Source: Streptococcus sp. SK643 | GTDB lineage: Bacteria; Bacillota; Bacilli; Lactobacillales; Streptococcaceae | Reading direction: 5' to 3' | Length of the DNA stretch: 64,000 nucleotides | NCBI RefSeq assembly: GCF_000259505.1 | Contig: NZ_AJMM01000008.1 | Coordinates: 1 to 64,000 of the forward strand | In this document: positions 48,090 to 57,494 of the stretch, one piece after another | Numbering within the stretch: position 1 is the first letter of the stretch | Layout: the number at the start of each line of letters is the position of its first letter | Made by a program: the position numbers and the translations under genes | Notes under the pieces: model-generated | Seen by the model: the letters and a program-made list of their open reading frames with translations, nothing else | Database searches by the model: none | What the model was told of the DNA's origin: nothing

Positions 48090-48959
48090 ATGAAGATTAT
48101 TGTACCTGCAACCAGTGCAAATATCGGGCCAGGCTTTGATTCTGTTGGTGTAGCTGTAACCAAGTATCTTCAAATTGAAGTCTGTGAAGAACGAGATGAA
48201 TGGTTGATTGAACACCAAATTGGTAAATGGATTCCACATGATGAGCGTAATCTCTTGCTTAAGATTGCTCTTCAAATTGCCCCAGAATTGCAGCCAAGAC
48301 GCTTGAAAATGACCAGTGATATTCCTTTGGCACGTGGCTTGGGTTCGTCAAGTTCTGTCATTGTAGCTGGGATTGAATTAGCTAACCAACTTGCAAATCT
48401 TGATTTAACTGATCATGAAAAACTGCAGTTGGCAACTAAGATTGAGGGACATCCTGACAATGTGGCGCCTGCCATCTATGGAAATCTTGTTGTTGCAAGT
48501 TCAGTTGAGGGGCAGGTTTCTGCTATTATAGCAGACTTCCCCGAATGTGATTTTCTTGCCTACATTCCCAACTATGAATTACGAACGCGAGATAGTCGAG
48601 GTGTCCTACCTAAGAAATTGTCCTACAAGGAAGCTGTTACAGCAAGTTCGATTGCCAATGTTGCTGTAGCGGCCTTGTTGTCAGGAGATATGGTGACAGC
48701 AGGGAAAGCTATTGAAGGGGACCTCTTCCATGAACGGTACCGCCAAGACCTGGTCAGAGAATTTGCAACGATTAAGCAAGTAGCCAAAGAGAATGGAGCT
48801 TACGCAACCTATCTATCTGGAGCTGGTCCAACTGTTATGGTTCTGGCTTCTCATGACAAGATGCCCATCATTAAGGTTGAGCTTGAAAAGCAAGCTTTTA
48901 AAGGCAATCTTCATGACTTGAAGGTGGATACACAGGGCGTGCGAGTGGAAATAAAATAA
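48090..48959 (+). CDS. thrB: Homoserine kinase
   Basis: A 289-aa GHMP kinase phosphorylating homoserine in threonine synthesis. The N-terminal substrate motif [17 protein letters not shown] is near 5-21, the ATP-binding [16 protein letters not shown] near 80-95, and the C-terminal GAGPTVMVL near 247-255. It starts one base after the hom stop. No threonine synthase gene is adjacent. Confidence 0.95.
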   Translation: MKIIVPATSANIGPGFDSVGVAVTKYLQIEVCEERDEWLIEHQIGKWIPHDERNLLLKIALQIAPELQPRRLKMTSDIPLARGLGSSSSVIVAGIELANQLANLDLTDHEKLQLATKIEGHPDNVAPAIYGNLVVASSVEGQVSAIIADFPECDFLAYIPNYELRTRDSRGVLPKKLSYKEAVTASSIANVAVAALLSGDMVTAGKAIEGDLFHERYRQDLVREFATIKQVAKENGAYATYLSGAGPTVMVLASHDKMPIIKVELEKQAFKGNLHDLKVDTQGVRVEIK

Positions 48960-48971
48960 ATAATAGAGACT

Positions 48972-49015
48972 AGGATGGGGAAACACTCGATTAGGAGGCT
49001 TCCTGTCCTTTTTTT
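48972..49015 (+). terminator. Intrinsic terminator of hom-thrB
   Basis: AGGATGGGGAA pairs with TTCCTGTCCT through ten positions including wobbles, then T7. Confidence 0.7.
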
Positions 49016-49063
49016 GAAAAATAGTTTAGTAGACAGAAAAAATCAAATGAAGGAGAAGGTAAG

Positions 49064-50002
49064 ATGGCTGAAATCTATTTAGCAGGTGGTTGTTTTTGGG
49101 GATTAGAAGAATACTTTTCACGTATTTCTGGTGTCCTTGAAACTAGTGTCGGTTATGCTAACGGGAAAGTCGAGACAACCAATTATCGATTGTTAAAAGA
49201 AACCGATCATGCAGAGACAGTTCAAGTGATTTATGATGAAACTATGGTGTCTCTTCGAGAGATTTTGCTCTATTATTTCCGTGTGATTGATCCCCTATCA
49301 GTTAATCAACAAGGGAATGACCGTGGTCGTCAATATCGAACAGGGATTTATTACCAAGATGAATCAGATATACCGACTATCAATACAGTAGTTCGAGAGC
49401 AAGATCTCCTTATGGGACGCAAAATAGCAGTGGAAGTGGAAAAGCTGCGTCATTATATCCCAGCTGAAGATTATCATCAAGACTATCTCAAGAAAAATCC
49501 ATCCGGTTATTGTCATATTGATGTGACAGATGCTGATAAGCCTTTGATTGATGCATCTCATTATGAGAAGCCTAGTCAGGCCTTTTTACGAGAAAATTTA
49601 TCAGAAGAATCTTATCGTGTTACTCAAGAGTCTGCTACAGAAGCTCCCTTTACAAATGCTTATGATCAAACCTTTGAAGAGGGTATCTATGTAGATATCA
49701 CAACTGGTGAGCCTATGTTTTTTGCTAAAGATAAGTTTGCATCGGGTTGTGGTTGGCCAAGTTTTAGTAGACCAATCTCTAAGGAATTGATTCACTATTA
49801 TCAAGATTTGAGCCACGGTATGGAGCGAATTGAGGTTCGTTCTCGTGTAGGCAATGCTCATTTAGGGCATGTATTTACTGACGGACCTCGCGAGTTAGGT
49901 GGCCTCCGTTATTGTATTAATTCTGCTTCCTTACGCTTTGTAGCTAAAGACGAGATGGATAAGGAAGGTTACGGAAACCTTTTACCTTATTTGAACAAAT
50001 AA
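49064..50002 (+). CDS. msrAB: Fused peptide methionine sulfoxide reductase MsrA-MsrB
   Basis: A 312-aa bifunctional repair enzyme. Residues about 1-150 are MsrA with the catalytic Cys10 in [10 protein letters not shown], reducing the S-sulfoxide. Residues about 170-312 are MsrB with [18 protein letters not shown] and catalytic Cys284 in [11 protein letters not shown], reducing the R-sulfoxide. The zinc-binding CxxC pairs of many MsrB proteins are not evident. There is no signal peptide, so this copy is cytoplasmic. Monocistronic by its flanks. Confidence 0.95.
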   Translation: MAEIYLAGGCFWGLEEYFSRISGVLETSVGYANGKVETTNYRLLKETDHAETVQVIYDETMVSLREILLYYFRVIDPLSVNQQGNDRGRQYRTGIYYQDESDIPTINTVVREQDLLMGRKIAVEVEKLRHYIPAEDYHQDYLKKNPSGYCHIDVTDADKPLIDASHYEKPSQAFLRENLSEESYRVTQESATEAPFTNAYDQTFEEGIYVDITTGEPMFFAKDKFASGCGWPSFSRPISKELIHYYQDLSHGMERIEVRSRVGNAHLGHVFTDGPRELGGLRYCINSASLRFVAKDEMDKEGYGNLLPYLNK

Positions 50003-50062
50003 ATAGGAGATGGTGGGTGTTTCCCACTTTCTTCATTTCTAGAATACGAATAGAAGGGATTT

Positions 50063-51787
50063 ATGAAACACTTATTATCTTATTTCAAACCCTACATTAA
50101 GGAATCAATTTTAGCACCCTTGTTCAAGCTGTTAGAAGCTTTGTTTGAGCTCTTGGTTCCCATGGTGATTGCAGGGATTGTTGACCAATCCTTGCCCCAA
50201 AGAGATCAAGGTCATCTCTGGATGCAGATTGGCCAGCTCCTTGTCTTTGCAACAATTGGTGTTTTAGTGGCCTTGATGGCCCAGTTTTACTCAGCTAAAG
50301 CTGCAGTTGGATTTGCCAAGGAATTGACAAACGACCTTTATCGTCATATTCTTTCTTTACCTAAGGTTAGTAGAGACCGTCTGACAACTTCTAGTTTGGT
50401 CACTCGTCTGACTTCGGATACCTACCAGATTCAGACTGGTATCAATCAATTCTTGCGTCTCTTTTTACGAGCACCCATTATTGTTTTTGGGGCTATCTTT
50501 ATGGCCTATCGAATTTCAGATGAGCTGACTGTCTGGTTCTTGGTCATGATTGTCATTTTGACCATTGTCATTGTAGGACTGTCTCGATTGGTCAATCCTC
50601 TTTATAGTTCTCTCAGAAAGAACACAGACCAGTTGGTTCAAAAAACTCGTGAGCAACTGCAAGGTATGCGGGTTATTCGTGCCTTTGGCCAGGAAAAAGG
50701 AGAAATGGAGGGGGTTGAGAAGCTTAATCAAGCTTACACTAGACTTCAAGAAAAAACGGGTTTCTGGTCTAGTTTACTGACACCTTTGACCTTTTTGATT
50801 GTCAATGGAACCCTTTTAGTCATTATTTGGAAAGGCTATATCTCCATACAAGGAGGTATGCTCAGTCAAGGTGCTCTCATTGCCCTTATCAATTATCTCC
50901 TACAGATTTTGGTGGAATTGGTCAAGCTAGCTATGTTGATAAATTCCCTCAATCAGTCCTATATCTCAGCTAAGCGAATCGAGGAAGTCTTTGCCGAATC
51001 TCCAGAAAGCATTCATTCAGAGATAGAACAAAAGCAAGCTAGCAATAATCAGGTTTTACAAGTCCAAGAATTGACCTTTACCTATCCTGATGCGGCCCAG
51101 CCTTCTCTGAAAGATATTTCCTTTGATATGACTCAAGGCCAAATCCTTGGTATCATTGGAGGAACTGGTTCAGGTAAATCAAGCTTGGTGCAAGTCTTAC
51201 TTGGACTTTATCCACTAGACAAGGGGAGCATTGACCTTTATCGAGATGGACGTAGTCCTCGTAATCTTGAGCAATGGCGGTTTTGGATTGCCTATGTGCC
51301 CCAAAAAGTCGAACTCTTTAAGGGAACCATTCGTTCCAACTTGACTCTAGGTTTAGATCAAGAAGTAACTGCCCAAGAACTCTGGCAGGCCTTGGAAATT
51401 GCGCAAGCTAAGGATTTTGTCAGTGAAAAGGAAGGGCTCTTGGATGCTCTAGTTGAGGCAGGAGGACGAAATTTCTCAGGCGGACAAAAACAAAGGCTGT
51501 CTATTGCTCGCGCAGTCTTGCGCCAGGCTCCGTTTCTCATCCTAGATGATGCGACCTCGGCACTGGACACTATTACTGAGTGTAAGCTCTTGAAAGCTAT
51601 CCGAGAAAATCTGCCAAATACGAGCTTAATCCTGATTTCTCAAAGAACATCGACTTTACAGATGGCTGACCAGATTCTCCTCTTGGAAAAAGGGGAGTTA
51701 CTAGCTATCGGCAAGCACGAGGACTTGATGAAATCCAGCCAAGTCTATCGTGAAATCAATGCATCCCAACATGGAAAGGAGGACTAG
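50063..51787 (+). CDS. ABC exporter half-transporter, subunit with degenerate catalytic site
   Basis: A 574-aa type IV ABC exporter half: six membrane helices (about 1-310) then an ATPase domain. Walker A GGTGSGKS is near 366-373 and the signature FSGGQKQR is canonical. The catalytic Glu after Walker B is Asp496 (LILDDATSALD) and the switch His is Gln527 (ISQRTSTLQ). Both changes are typical of the degenerate half of heterodimeric multidrug exporters such as BmrCD/LmrCD. It pairs with the next gene, whose start is one base after its stop region. Substrate unknown; probably a drug or peptide. Confidence 0.9.
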   Translation: MKHLLSYFKPYIKESILAPLFKLLEALFELLVPMVIAGIVDQSLPQRDQGHLWMQIGQLLVFATIGVLVALMAQFYSAKAAVGFAKELTNDLYRHILSLPKVSRDRLTTSSLVTRLTSDTYQIQTGINQFLRLFLRAPIIVFGAIFMAYRISDELTVWFLVMIVILTIVIVGLSRLVNPLYSSLRKNTDQLVQKTREQLQGMRVIRAFGQEKGEMEGVEKLNQAYTRLQEKTGFWSSLLTPLTFLIVNGTLLVIIWKGYISIQGGMLSQGALIALINYLLQILVELVKLAMLINSLNQSYISAKRIEEVFAESPESIHSEIEQKQASNNQVLQVQELTFTYPDAAQPSLKDISFDMTQGQILGIIGGTGSGKSSLVQVLLGLYPLDKGSIDLYRDGRSPRNLEQWRFWIAYVPQKVELFKGTIRSNLTLGLDQEVTAQELWQALEIAQAKDFVSEKEGLLDALVEAGGRNFSGGQKQRLSIARAVLRQAPFLILDDATSALDTITECKLLKAIRENLPNTSLILISQRTSTLQMADQILLLEKGELLAIGKHEDLMKSSQVYREINASQHGKED

Positions 51788-51788
51788 C

Positions 51789-53531
51789 ATGAGACGACAA
51801 ACTGCAAATCAAACACTCACACGTTTGGCTAAAGATATAGCAAGTCATCCCTTCCTCCTTTTTCTAGCTTTTCTAGGAACCATTGCCCAGGTTGGTTTAT
51901 CGATCTACCTACCTATCTTGATTGGCCAGGTCATTGACCAAGTCCTAGTGGTTGGCTCTTCACCAGTTTTTTGGCAGATTTTTCTCCAAATGATTTTAGT
52001 GGTCATAGGAAATACCCTTGTGCAGTGGATCAACCCTCTCCTCTATAATCGTCTAATCTTTTCTTATACCAAAGACTTGCGAGAGAGAATCATCCATAAA
52101 CTCCATCGTTTACCGATTGCCTTTGTGGATCGGCAAGGCAGTGGGGAGATGGTTAGTCGTGTGACCACGGACATCGAACAGTTGGCAGCTGGTTTGACCA
52201 TGATTTTTAACCAATTTTTCATTGGCGTCTTGATGATTTTGGTTAGTATTCTAGCCATGCTCCAAATTCATCTCCTCATGACGATCTTAGTATTGCTGTT
52301 GACGCCACTGTCTATGGTAATCTCACGCTTTATTGCCAAACGTTCCTATCATCTCTTCCAGAAGCAAACAGAGACGAGGGGGATTCAGACTCAGTTGATT
52401 GAAGAATCTCTTAGTCAGCAAAACATTGTTCAATCTTTCAATGCTCAGGAAGCATTTATTCAAAGGTTACATGAAGCAAATAGGAACTACGCAGGATATT
52501 CCCAGTCAGCCATCTTTTATTCTTCAACGGTCAATCCTTCGACTCGCTTTGTCAATTCTCTTATCTATGCCTTATTGGCTGGTGTAGGAGCTTATCGGAT
52601 CATGATAGGATCAACTTTGACAATTGGGCGTCTGGTAACTTTTTTAAATTATGTCCAACAGTACACTAAGCCCTTTAACGACATTTCTTCTGTTTTAGCA
52701 GAGTTACAGAGTGCCTTAGCTTGTGCGGAGCGTATTTATTCAGTCTTGGAGAGTTCTGAGATAGCTGAAACTGGAAAGGAAGAATTAACTAGTGATGAAG
52801 TCACGGGAGCCATTTCTTTCAAGAATGTTTCTTTTGGTTACCATCCTGAAAAAACGTTAATCAAGGATTTGTCTATTGATATTCCAGCTGGAAGCAAGGT
52901 CGCTATCGTTGGGCCAACAGGTGCTGGTAAATCCACCATCATCAATCTCCTCATGCGTTTCTACTCTATTAAGAGTGGAGATATCTTACTAGATGGACGC
53001 TCCATTTATGATTATAGATTAGCCTCACTTAGACAAAAGTTTGGCATGGTCCTTCAAGAAACCTGGCTCAAGCAAGGGACCATTTATGACAATATTGCTT
53101 TTGGAAATCCTGAAGCCAGTCGAGAACAGGTGATTGCGGCTGCCAAAGCAGCCAATGCCGACTTTTTCATCCAACAATTGCCGCAAGGCTATGATACAAA
53201 TCTAGAAAATGCAGGAGAATCCCTTTCTGTCGGTCAGGCTCAGCTCTTAACTATTGCGAGAGTATTCCTAACGATTCCCAAGATTTTAATCTTGGATGAA
53301 GCAACATCTTCCATTGATACGCGTACAGAAATGCTGGTTCAAGATGCATTTTCTAAACTGATGAAGGGACGAACCAGTTTTATTATTGCCCACCGTTTAT
53401 CTACCATTCAGGATGCAGACATGATTCTTGTCTTGGTGGATGGTGACATAGTTGAGCAAGGTAATCATCATGATCTCATGGCCAAAAAAGGGAAATATTA
53501 TCAAATGCAACAGGCGTCGGCCTTTTCCTAA
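51789..53531 (+). CDS. ABC exporter half-transporter, catalytically complete subunit
   Basis: A roughly 580-aa exporter half with six membrane helices and an ATPase domain. It keeps the catalytic Glu (LILDEATSSID) and switch His (IIAHRLSTIQ), with Walker A GPTGAGKS. Its signature reads LSVGQ (479-483) instead of LSGGQ, which would face the altered Walker B and H-loop of the partner. Together the two subunits give one consensus and one degenerate ATP site. ATG 51789 is set by GGAAAGGAGGACTAGC immediately upstream. Confidence 0.9.
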   Translation: MRRQTANQTLTRLAKDIASHPFLLFLAFLGTIAQVGLSIYLPILIGQVIDQVLVVGSSPVFWQIFLQMILVVIGNTLVQWINPLLYNRLIFSYTKDLRERIIHKLHRLPIAFVDRQGSGEMVSRVTTDIEQLAAGLTMIFNQFFIGVLMILVSILAMLQIHLLMTILVLLLTPLSMVISRFIAKRSYHLFQKQTETRGIQTQLIEESLSQQNIVQSFNAQEAFIQRLHEANRNYAGYSQSAIFYSSTVNPSTRFVNSLIYALLAGVGAYRIMIGSTLTIGRLVTFLNYVQQYTKPFNDISSVLAELQSALACAERIYSVLESSEIAETGKEELTSDEVTGAISFKNVSFGYHPEKTLIKDLSIDIPAGSKVAIVGPTGAGKSTIINLLMRFYSIKSGDILLDGRSIYDYRLASLRQKFGMVLQETWLKQGTIYDNIAFGNPEASREQVIAAAKAANADFFIQQLPQGYDTNLENAGESLSVGQAQLLTIARVFLTIPKILILDEATSSIDTRTEMLVQDAFSKLMKGRTSFIIAHRLSTIQDADMILVLVDGDIVEQGNHHDLMAKKGKYYQMQQASAFS

Positions 53532-53558
53532 GAATAATCCACTAAATAGCAATATAAG

Positions 53559-53585
53559 AAAAGTTGCCTTAGGGTGACTTTTTTG
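53559..53585 (+). terminator. Intrinsic terminator of the ABC exporter operon
   Basis: AAAAGTTGCC pairs with GGTGACTTTT with two wobbles and a 4-nt loop, followed by T residues. Confidence 0.8.
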
Positions 53586-53641
53586 TTACAATAACTAGAA
53601 AAATTATGATGCAATATTATCTATAAATAAGGAGTGTTACC

Positions 53642-54901
53642 ATGAAAGTCTATCAGCATGTAAATATCGTGACTTGTGATCAAGATTTCCATGTTTATCT
53701 AGATGGAATCTTAGCCACTAAGGATTCTCAAATCGTCTATGTCGGTCAAGAGAAGCAAGAGGTTTTAAATCAAGCTGAGCAGATTATAGACTATCAAGGT
53801 GCATGGATTATGCCTGGTTTGGTCAATTGCCATACTCATTCAGCTATGACAGGTTTGAGAGGAATTCGTGATGATAGCAATCTCCATGAATGGCTCAATG
53901 ACTATATCTGGCCAGCAGAAGCCCAGTTTACTCCTGAAACGACTACCAAGGCAGTAAAAGAAGCTTTAAAAGAGATGCTCCAGTCAGGAACAACAACCTT
54001 TAATGATATGTACAATCCCAATGGTGTGGATATCAAGCAGATTTATCAGACAGTGAAGGCATCCAGAATGCGTTGCTATTTCTCTCCGACCTTATTTTCA
54101 TCGGAGATAGAAACAAGTGAAGAAACGATAGAAAGAACACGGGCTGTCATAGAAGAAATCCTCGGATACAATGATACTAATTTTAAGGTGATGGTAGCTC
54201 CACATTCTCCTTATAGTTGTAGTAAAGTTTTACTTGAAGCTAGCTTAGATATGGCAAAAGAGTTAAATATTCCAATTCATATTCATGTAGCAGAGACCAA
54301 GGAGGAGTCAGCTATCATTCTCAAACGCTATGGGAAACGCCCAGTCGCCTTTCTTGATGATCTTGGCTACTTAGACCACCCTTCTGTCTTTGCACATGGA
54401 GTTGAGTTAAGTAAGGGGGAAATAGAACGATTGGCGACTTCTCAGGTGGCTATTGCCCACAATCCAATCAGCAATCTTAAGCTAGCATCGGGTATTGCAC
54501 CGATTATTCAGTTGCAGAATGCTGGAGTACCAATAGGCATAGCGACAGACTCGGTTGCCTCAAATAATAACTTAGATATGTTTGAAGAAGGTCGTACTGC
54601 TGCATTGCTACAAAAAATGAAAAGTGGTGATGCTAGCCAATTTTCTATCGAAACATCACTAAAGACTCTGACAATAGAAGGTGCTAGGGTTCTTAGAATG
54701 GAAAAGGAAATAGGAAGTCTGGAAGTTGGCAAGCAAGCGGACTTTCTTGTCATTCAACCTCAAGGAAAAGTTCATCTCCAACCGCAGGAAAATATGCTCT
54801 CTCACTTGGTTTATGCAGTGAAGTCAAGTGATGTATCAGATGTTTATATCGCTGGAGAACAGGTAGTTAGAGATGGGGAAGTCCTAACAGTAGAGGTCTA
54901 A
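53642..54901 (+). CDS. Amidohydrolase, MTA/SAH deaminase-like (MtaD family)
   Basis: A 419-aa metal-dependent hydrolase of the Atz/Trz and MtaD group. Metal ligands are visible in NCHTHSAM near 61-68 (HxH), HIHVAET near 215-221, FAHGVEL near 244-250 and ATDSVASNN near 300-308. The family deaminates 5'-methylthioadenosine or S-adenosylhomocysteine, or acts on related purines or triazines. Streptococci normally detoxify these with other enzymes, so substrate assignment is tentative. Strong GGAGTGTTACC ribosome site, single-gene unit. Confidence 0.85.
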   Translation: MKVYQHVNIVTCDQDFHVYLDGILATKDSQIVYVGQEKQEVLNQAEQIIDYQGAWIMPGLVNCHTHSAMTGLRGIRDDSNLHEWLNDYIWPAEAQFTPETTTKAVKEALKEMLQSGTTTFNDMYNPNGVDIKQIYQTVKASRMRCYFSPTLFSSEIETSEETIERTRAVIEEILGYNDTNFKVMVAPHSPYSCSKVLLEASLDMAKELNIPIHIHVAETKEESAIILKRYGKRPVAFLDDLGYLDHPSVFAHGVELSKGEIERLATSQVAIAHNPISNLKLASGIAPIIQLQNAGVPIGIATDSVASNNNLDMFEEGRTAALLQKMKSGDASQFSIETSLKTLTIEGARVLRMEKEIGSLEVGKQADFLVIQPQGKVHLQPQENMLSHLVYAVKSSDVSDVYIAGEQVVRDGEVLTVEV

Positions 54902-54936
54902 AGAGAAATATTTTAAAAAAAAAGTTTGCAAAAATC

Positions 54937-54965
54937 TTGCATTCTTTTTTTGACTATGGTATACT
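54937..54965 (+). promoter_or_regulatory. Promoter of rplJ-rplL
   Basis: TTGCAT (54937-54942), 17 bp, TATACT (54960-54965) with extended TGG, as expected of a strong ribosomal-protein promoter. Confidence 0.8.
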
Positions 54966-54984
54966 TATATACGGTTTGAAAAAA

Positions 54985-55140
54985 CTGCCTAAGACAGTAG
55001 GGGAGCTTGACTCATAAATATCCTACCGAGGACAAAACGTATCATGTAAAAAGAAGCGTATTGTACTTTCGTGTCTAGGTTTGGGCGCGTTTTTCTTTTG
55101 GAAAAATTCCCCAAGCAAAATAATTACGGAGGTGAACACA
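54985..55140 (+). promoter_or_regulatory. L10 ribosomal protein leader
   Basis: The untranslated leader contains CCTAAGACAGTAGGGGAG and TATCCTACCGAGG, the paired segments of the conserved L10 leader that mimics the L10 binding site on 23S rRNA. A GC-containing hairpin with GCGCGTTTTTCTTTT follows at about 55045-55101 and could act as an attenuator. Excess L10 (or L10-L12 complex) should repress its own operon through it. Confidence 0.82.
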
Positions 55141-55143
55141 CTA

Positions 55144-55644
55144 ATGAGTGAAGCAATTATTGCTAAAAAAGCGGAACTAGTTGACGTAGTAGCTGAAAAA
55201 ATGAAAGCTGCTGCAGCTATCGTCGTTGTAGACGCTCGTGGTTTGACAGTTGAGCAAGATACAGTTCTTCGTCGTGAGCTTCGTGGAAGCGAAGTTGAGT
55301 ATAAAGTCATTAAAAACTCAATCTTACGTCGTGCAGCTGAAAAAGCTGGTCTTGAAGAGCTTGCATCTGTATTTGTTGGACCATCTGCAATTGCATTTTC
55401 TAATGAAGATGTTATCGCACCAGCGAAAATCTTGAACGACTTTTCTAAAAACGCTGAAGCACTTGAAATCAAAGGTGGTGCAATCGAAGGCGCTGTCGCA
55501 TCTAAAGAAGAGATTCTTGCTCTTGCAACTCTTCCAAACCGCGAAGGACTTCTTTCTATGCTCCTTTCTGTACTTCAAGCGCCAGTGCGCAACGTTGCTC
55601 TTGCAGTCAAAGCGGTTGCAGAAAGCAAAGAAGACGCAGCTTAA
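55144..55644 (+). CDS. rplJ: 50S ribosomal protein L10
   Basis: A 166-aa L10 protein that anchors L7/L12 dimers to the ribosomal stalk. The N-terminal 23S-binding domain begins [20 protein letters not shown] and the C-terminal helix (about 130-166) binds L12. ATG 55144 is fixed by the GGAGGTGA ribosome site; the longer frame upstream is leader RNA. First gene of rplJ-rplL. Codon use is strongly biased, typical of highly expressed genes. Confidence 0.97.
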   Translation: MSEAIIAKKAELVDVVAEKMKAAAAIVVVDARGLTVEQDTVLRRELRGSEVEYKVIKNSILRRAAEKAGLEELASVFVGPSAIAFSNEDVIAPAKILNDFSKNAEALEIKGGAIEGAVASKEEILALATLPNREGLLSMLLSVLQAPVRNVALAVKAVAESKEDAA

Positions 55645-55650
55645 TCTTAA

Positions 55651-55674
55651 GCTACGCAGCGTAGCCTAGCTACG
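55651..55674 (+). repeat. Triple-arm hairpin between rplJ and rplL
   Basis: GCTACG (55651-55656), CGTAGC (55660-55665) and GCTACG (55669-55674): the middle arm can pair with either neighbour, giving two mutually exclusive 6-bp hairpins. No T run follows, so it is not a terminator. It may tune rplL translation or be a processing site. Confidence 0.6.
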
Positions 55675-55718
55675 AAAAAACTATTATAAAATTTAAAACT
55701 TATTTGGAGGAAATAACA

Positions 55719-56087
55719 ATGGCATTGAACATTGAAAACATTATTGCTGAAATTAAAGAAGCTTCAATCCTTGAATTGAACGACCTTGTAAAAGCTATCG
55801 AAGAAGAATTTGGTGTAACTGCAGCTGCTCCTGTAGCTGTTGCTGCAGCTGGTGCTGCTGACGCTGGTGCTGCTAAAGATTCATTCGACGTTGAATTGAC
55901 ATCTGCAGGCGACAAAAAAGTTGGCGTTATCAAAGTTGTACGTGAAATCACTGGTCTTGGACTTAAAGAAGCTAAAGAACTTGTTGACGGTGCACCAGCA
56001 CTTGTTAAAGAAGGCGTTGCAACTGCAGAAGCTGAAGAAATCAAAGCTAAATTGGAAGAAGCTGGAGCTTCAGTTACTCTTAAATAA
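55719..56087 (+). CDS. rplL: 50S ribosomal protein L7/L12
   Basis: A 122-aa acidic stalk protein. The N-terminal dimerisation domain is followed by an Ala/Gly-rich hinge (about 36-53) and a C-terminal domain with [20 protein letters not shown] that contacts translation factors. ATG 55719 is preceded by TTGGAGGAAATAACA, a near-perfect ribosome site, suiting the four-fold excess of L12 over L10. A terminator follows. Confidence 0.97.
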   Translation: MALNIENIIAEIKEASILELNDLVKAIEEEFGVTAAAPVAVAAAGAADAGAAKDSFDVELTSAGDKKVGVIKVVREITGLGLKEAKELVDGAPALVKEGVATAEAEEIKAKLEEAGASVTLK

Positions 56088-56121
56088 TAGAGCAACTACA
56101 TTAGTAGCTTAAAACATGATT

Positions 56122-56150
56122 AAACCGCTAGTCTTAGGATTAGCGGTTTT
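56122..56150 (+). terminator. Intrinsic terminator of rplJ-rplL
   Basis: AAACCGCTA / TAGCGGTTT 9-bp stem followed by T residues. Confidence 0.85.
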
Positions 56151-56249
56151 ATTGTGCTTAAAATAGTTTTTAGTAGTAAGAGATTGATAAATGTGGATAT
56201 GTTTAAATGGTAAACTGATAGTGGAATATTTGGAATAAAATTCATCAGA

Positions 56250-56274
56250 AAAAGCATCTTATCAAGATGCTTTT
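56250..56274. terminator. Bidirectional terminator, mainly for the GNAT gene
   Basis: AAAAGCATCTT / AAGATGCTTTT perfect 11-bp stem, 3-nt loop. The A run on the plus-strand left side acts as the T run for the minus-strand gene. Confidence 0.85.
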
Positions 56275-56296
56275 ATCATATTGAAATTTGTTTTCC

Positions 56297-56932
56297 TTAG
56301 CTAGCAGTGATTGTCTTTAAAAAAGCCCAGTTGCCAATTGATTTTGTACCATATTTTAATTCCATAAAATCTTGTAATACATAATCATTTTTTTCATAGA
56401 AAGAAACATTTTTTTCCGTACTTGTAATGAGTCCCAAGTGCTTACATCCTTTTGATTTAACATAAGGTTCCACACACTCCTTCAGAAAAGCACTGCCGAT
56501 TCCTCTGCCTTTAGTGGATGAATTAACAGCAAGCATCATCAAATACCAATCGAAGTTTTCAGATTTTTTTAAATGTCTTTCAGAACGTTCTACTAGATCA
56601 AGGTATTTTAAAAGCTTTTGTGGACTAATGTATTGAAAAAGTTTTATGATACCATTTAATAAATAGGAGAATATCGAAAAATCATGTTGTTGCAACAGGG
56701 CAACTGCCACTATCTCACCCTCTTGTTCAGCTATTAAACATGTTTCACCTTTGATATAAAGTCTCGTTAGAAGGCTTTCCATTAATTCTAAAAATTCAGG
56801 ATAGTATTCAGGTTTTTTTAAATCATCTTTAATAATTGTTAAAAATGGGTAATCAATGAAGGACTTGGCTAATATTTTCCCAATTTTTTTGTATTCATCT
56901 ATCCTTGCTTTTCTATACATAATTTGTTCCAT
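56297..56932 (-). CDS. GNAT family N-acetyltransferase
   Basis: A 211-aa acetyltransferase. The acetyl-CoA loop is GRGIGSAFLKE near 137-147 (the RxxGxG/A motif), followed by GLITSTEKNVSFYEKNDY typical of the GNAT C-terminal strands. The acceptor is unknown; small-molecule acetylation is likely. The start ATG 56932 has an AAAGGAG 7-8 nt upstream. Codon use is more A/T-rich than that of its neighbours, and the gene lies at an apparent junction in gene order, so horizontal gain is possible. Confidence 0.82.
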   Translation of the reverse strand: MEQIMYRKARIDEYKKIGKILAKSFIDYPFLTIIKDDLKKPEYYPEFLELMESLLTRLYIKGETCLIAEQEGEIVAVALLQQHDFSIFSYLLNGIIKLFQYISPQKLLKYLDLVERSERHLKKSENFDWYLMMLAVNSSTKGRGIGSAFLKECVEPYVKSKGCKHLGLITSTEKNVSFYEKNDYVLQDFMELKYGTKSIGNWAFLKTITAS

Positions 56933-57136
56933 ACATGGTCTCCTTTAGCAAGTATGTGGTTTTCACTGAAGTATACATATTGGATGAATAAGAATTTCAG
57001 TGACAAATGGATAGAAATTCTACTCGTTTAAAACTATGCTGTCATTTCAGTATAAAAAATCGGAGATGCTTTAAAAGCAAGATAGAACTAAAATCGGGTC
57101 CTAACCTTTTGAACGCTTTACAACCTCTCCAATATT

Positions 57137-57436
57137 TTATTTTGTAGGAATCGATATCTCAATCAATTTTTCTGAATAGAGTGTTTTGATATTGGCCTCA
57201 TCAATAGTTTCTTTGCTAATTTTACGTTTTAAGAAAAACTCTTGAATAGCTTCAATTTCAGGCTCGCGAATAGCACGGTGTTTATTCGAGATGAGGATTT
57301 CATAGTGAAGCGGGGCTTGGGTAAAAATAACATCTGTATTTCCTGCAGAGTAGACCTCAACTAGTGTTGCATCAGTACTTTCTAGCTGGCTCTTAACAAG
57401 ATGAGAATGTGAATTAGTCGTATTGATAAGCTTCAT
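57137..57436 (-). CDS. DUF1827 family protein
   Basis: A 99-aa soluble protein of the DUF1827 family found in streptococci, with the typical start MKLINTTNSHSHLVKSQLES. The function is unknown, and no catalytic motif is visible. It has its own promoter (minus TGCTATAAT, plus 57463-57471) and a GGAGG ribosome site. It is near clpE, a neighbourhood shared with other streptococci as far as I recall. Confidence 0.75.
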   Translation of the reverse strand: MKLINTTNSHSHLVKSQLESTDATLVEVYSAGNTDVIFTQAPLHYEILISNKHRAIREPEIEAIQEFFLKRKISKETIDEANIKTLYSEKLIEISIPTK

Positions 57437-57462
57437 ATTGTTTCCTCCAATTTTCTAATACT

Positions 57463-57471
57463 ATTATAGCA
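57463..57471 (-). promoter_or_regulatory. Extended -10 promoter of the DUF1827 gene
   Basis: Minus strand TGCTATAAT, 27 nt before the ATG. Confidence 0.6.
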
Positions 57472-57494
57472 CTTTTTGAAGAAAAAGACTTGTT

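Noticed and set aside
55700-56095. 131-codon open frame antisense to rplL, and a similar one antisense to rplJ
   Set aside because: Open only because the strongly biased codon use of ribosomal protein genes leaves few antisense stops.
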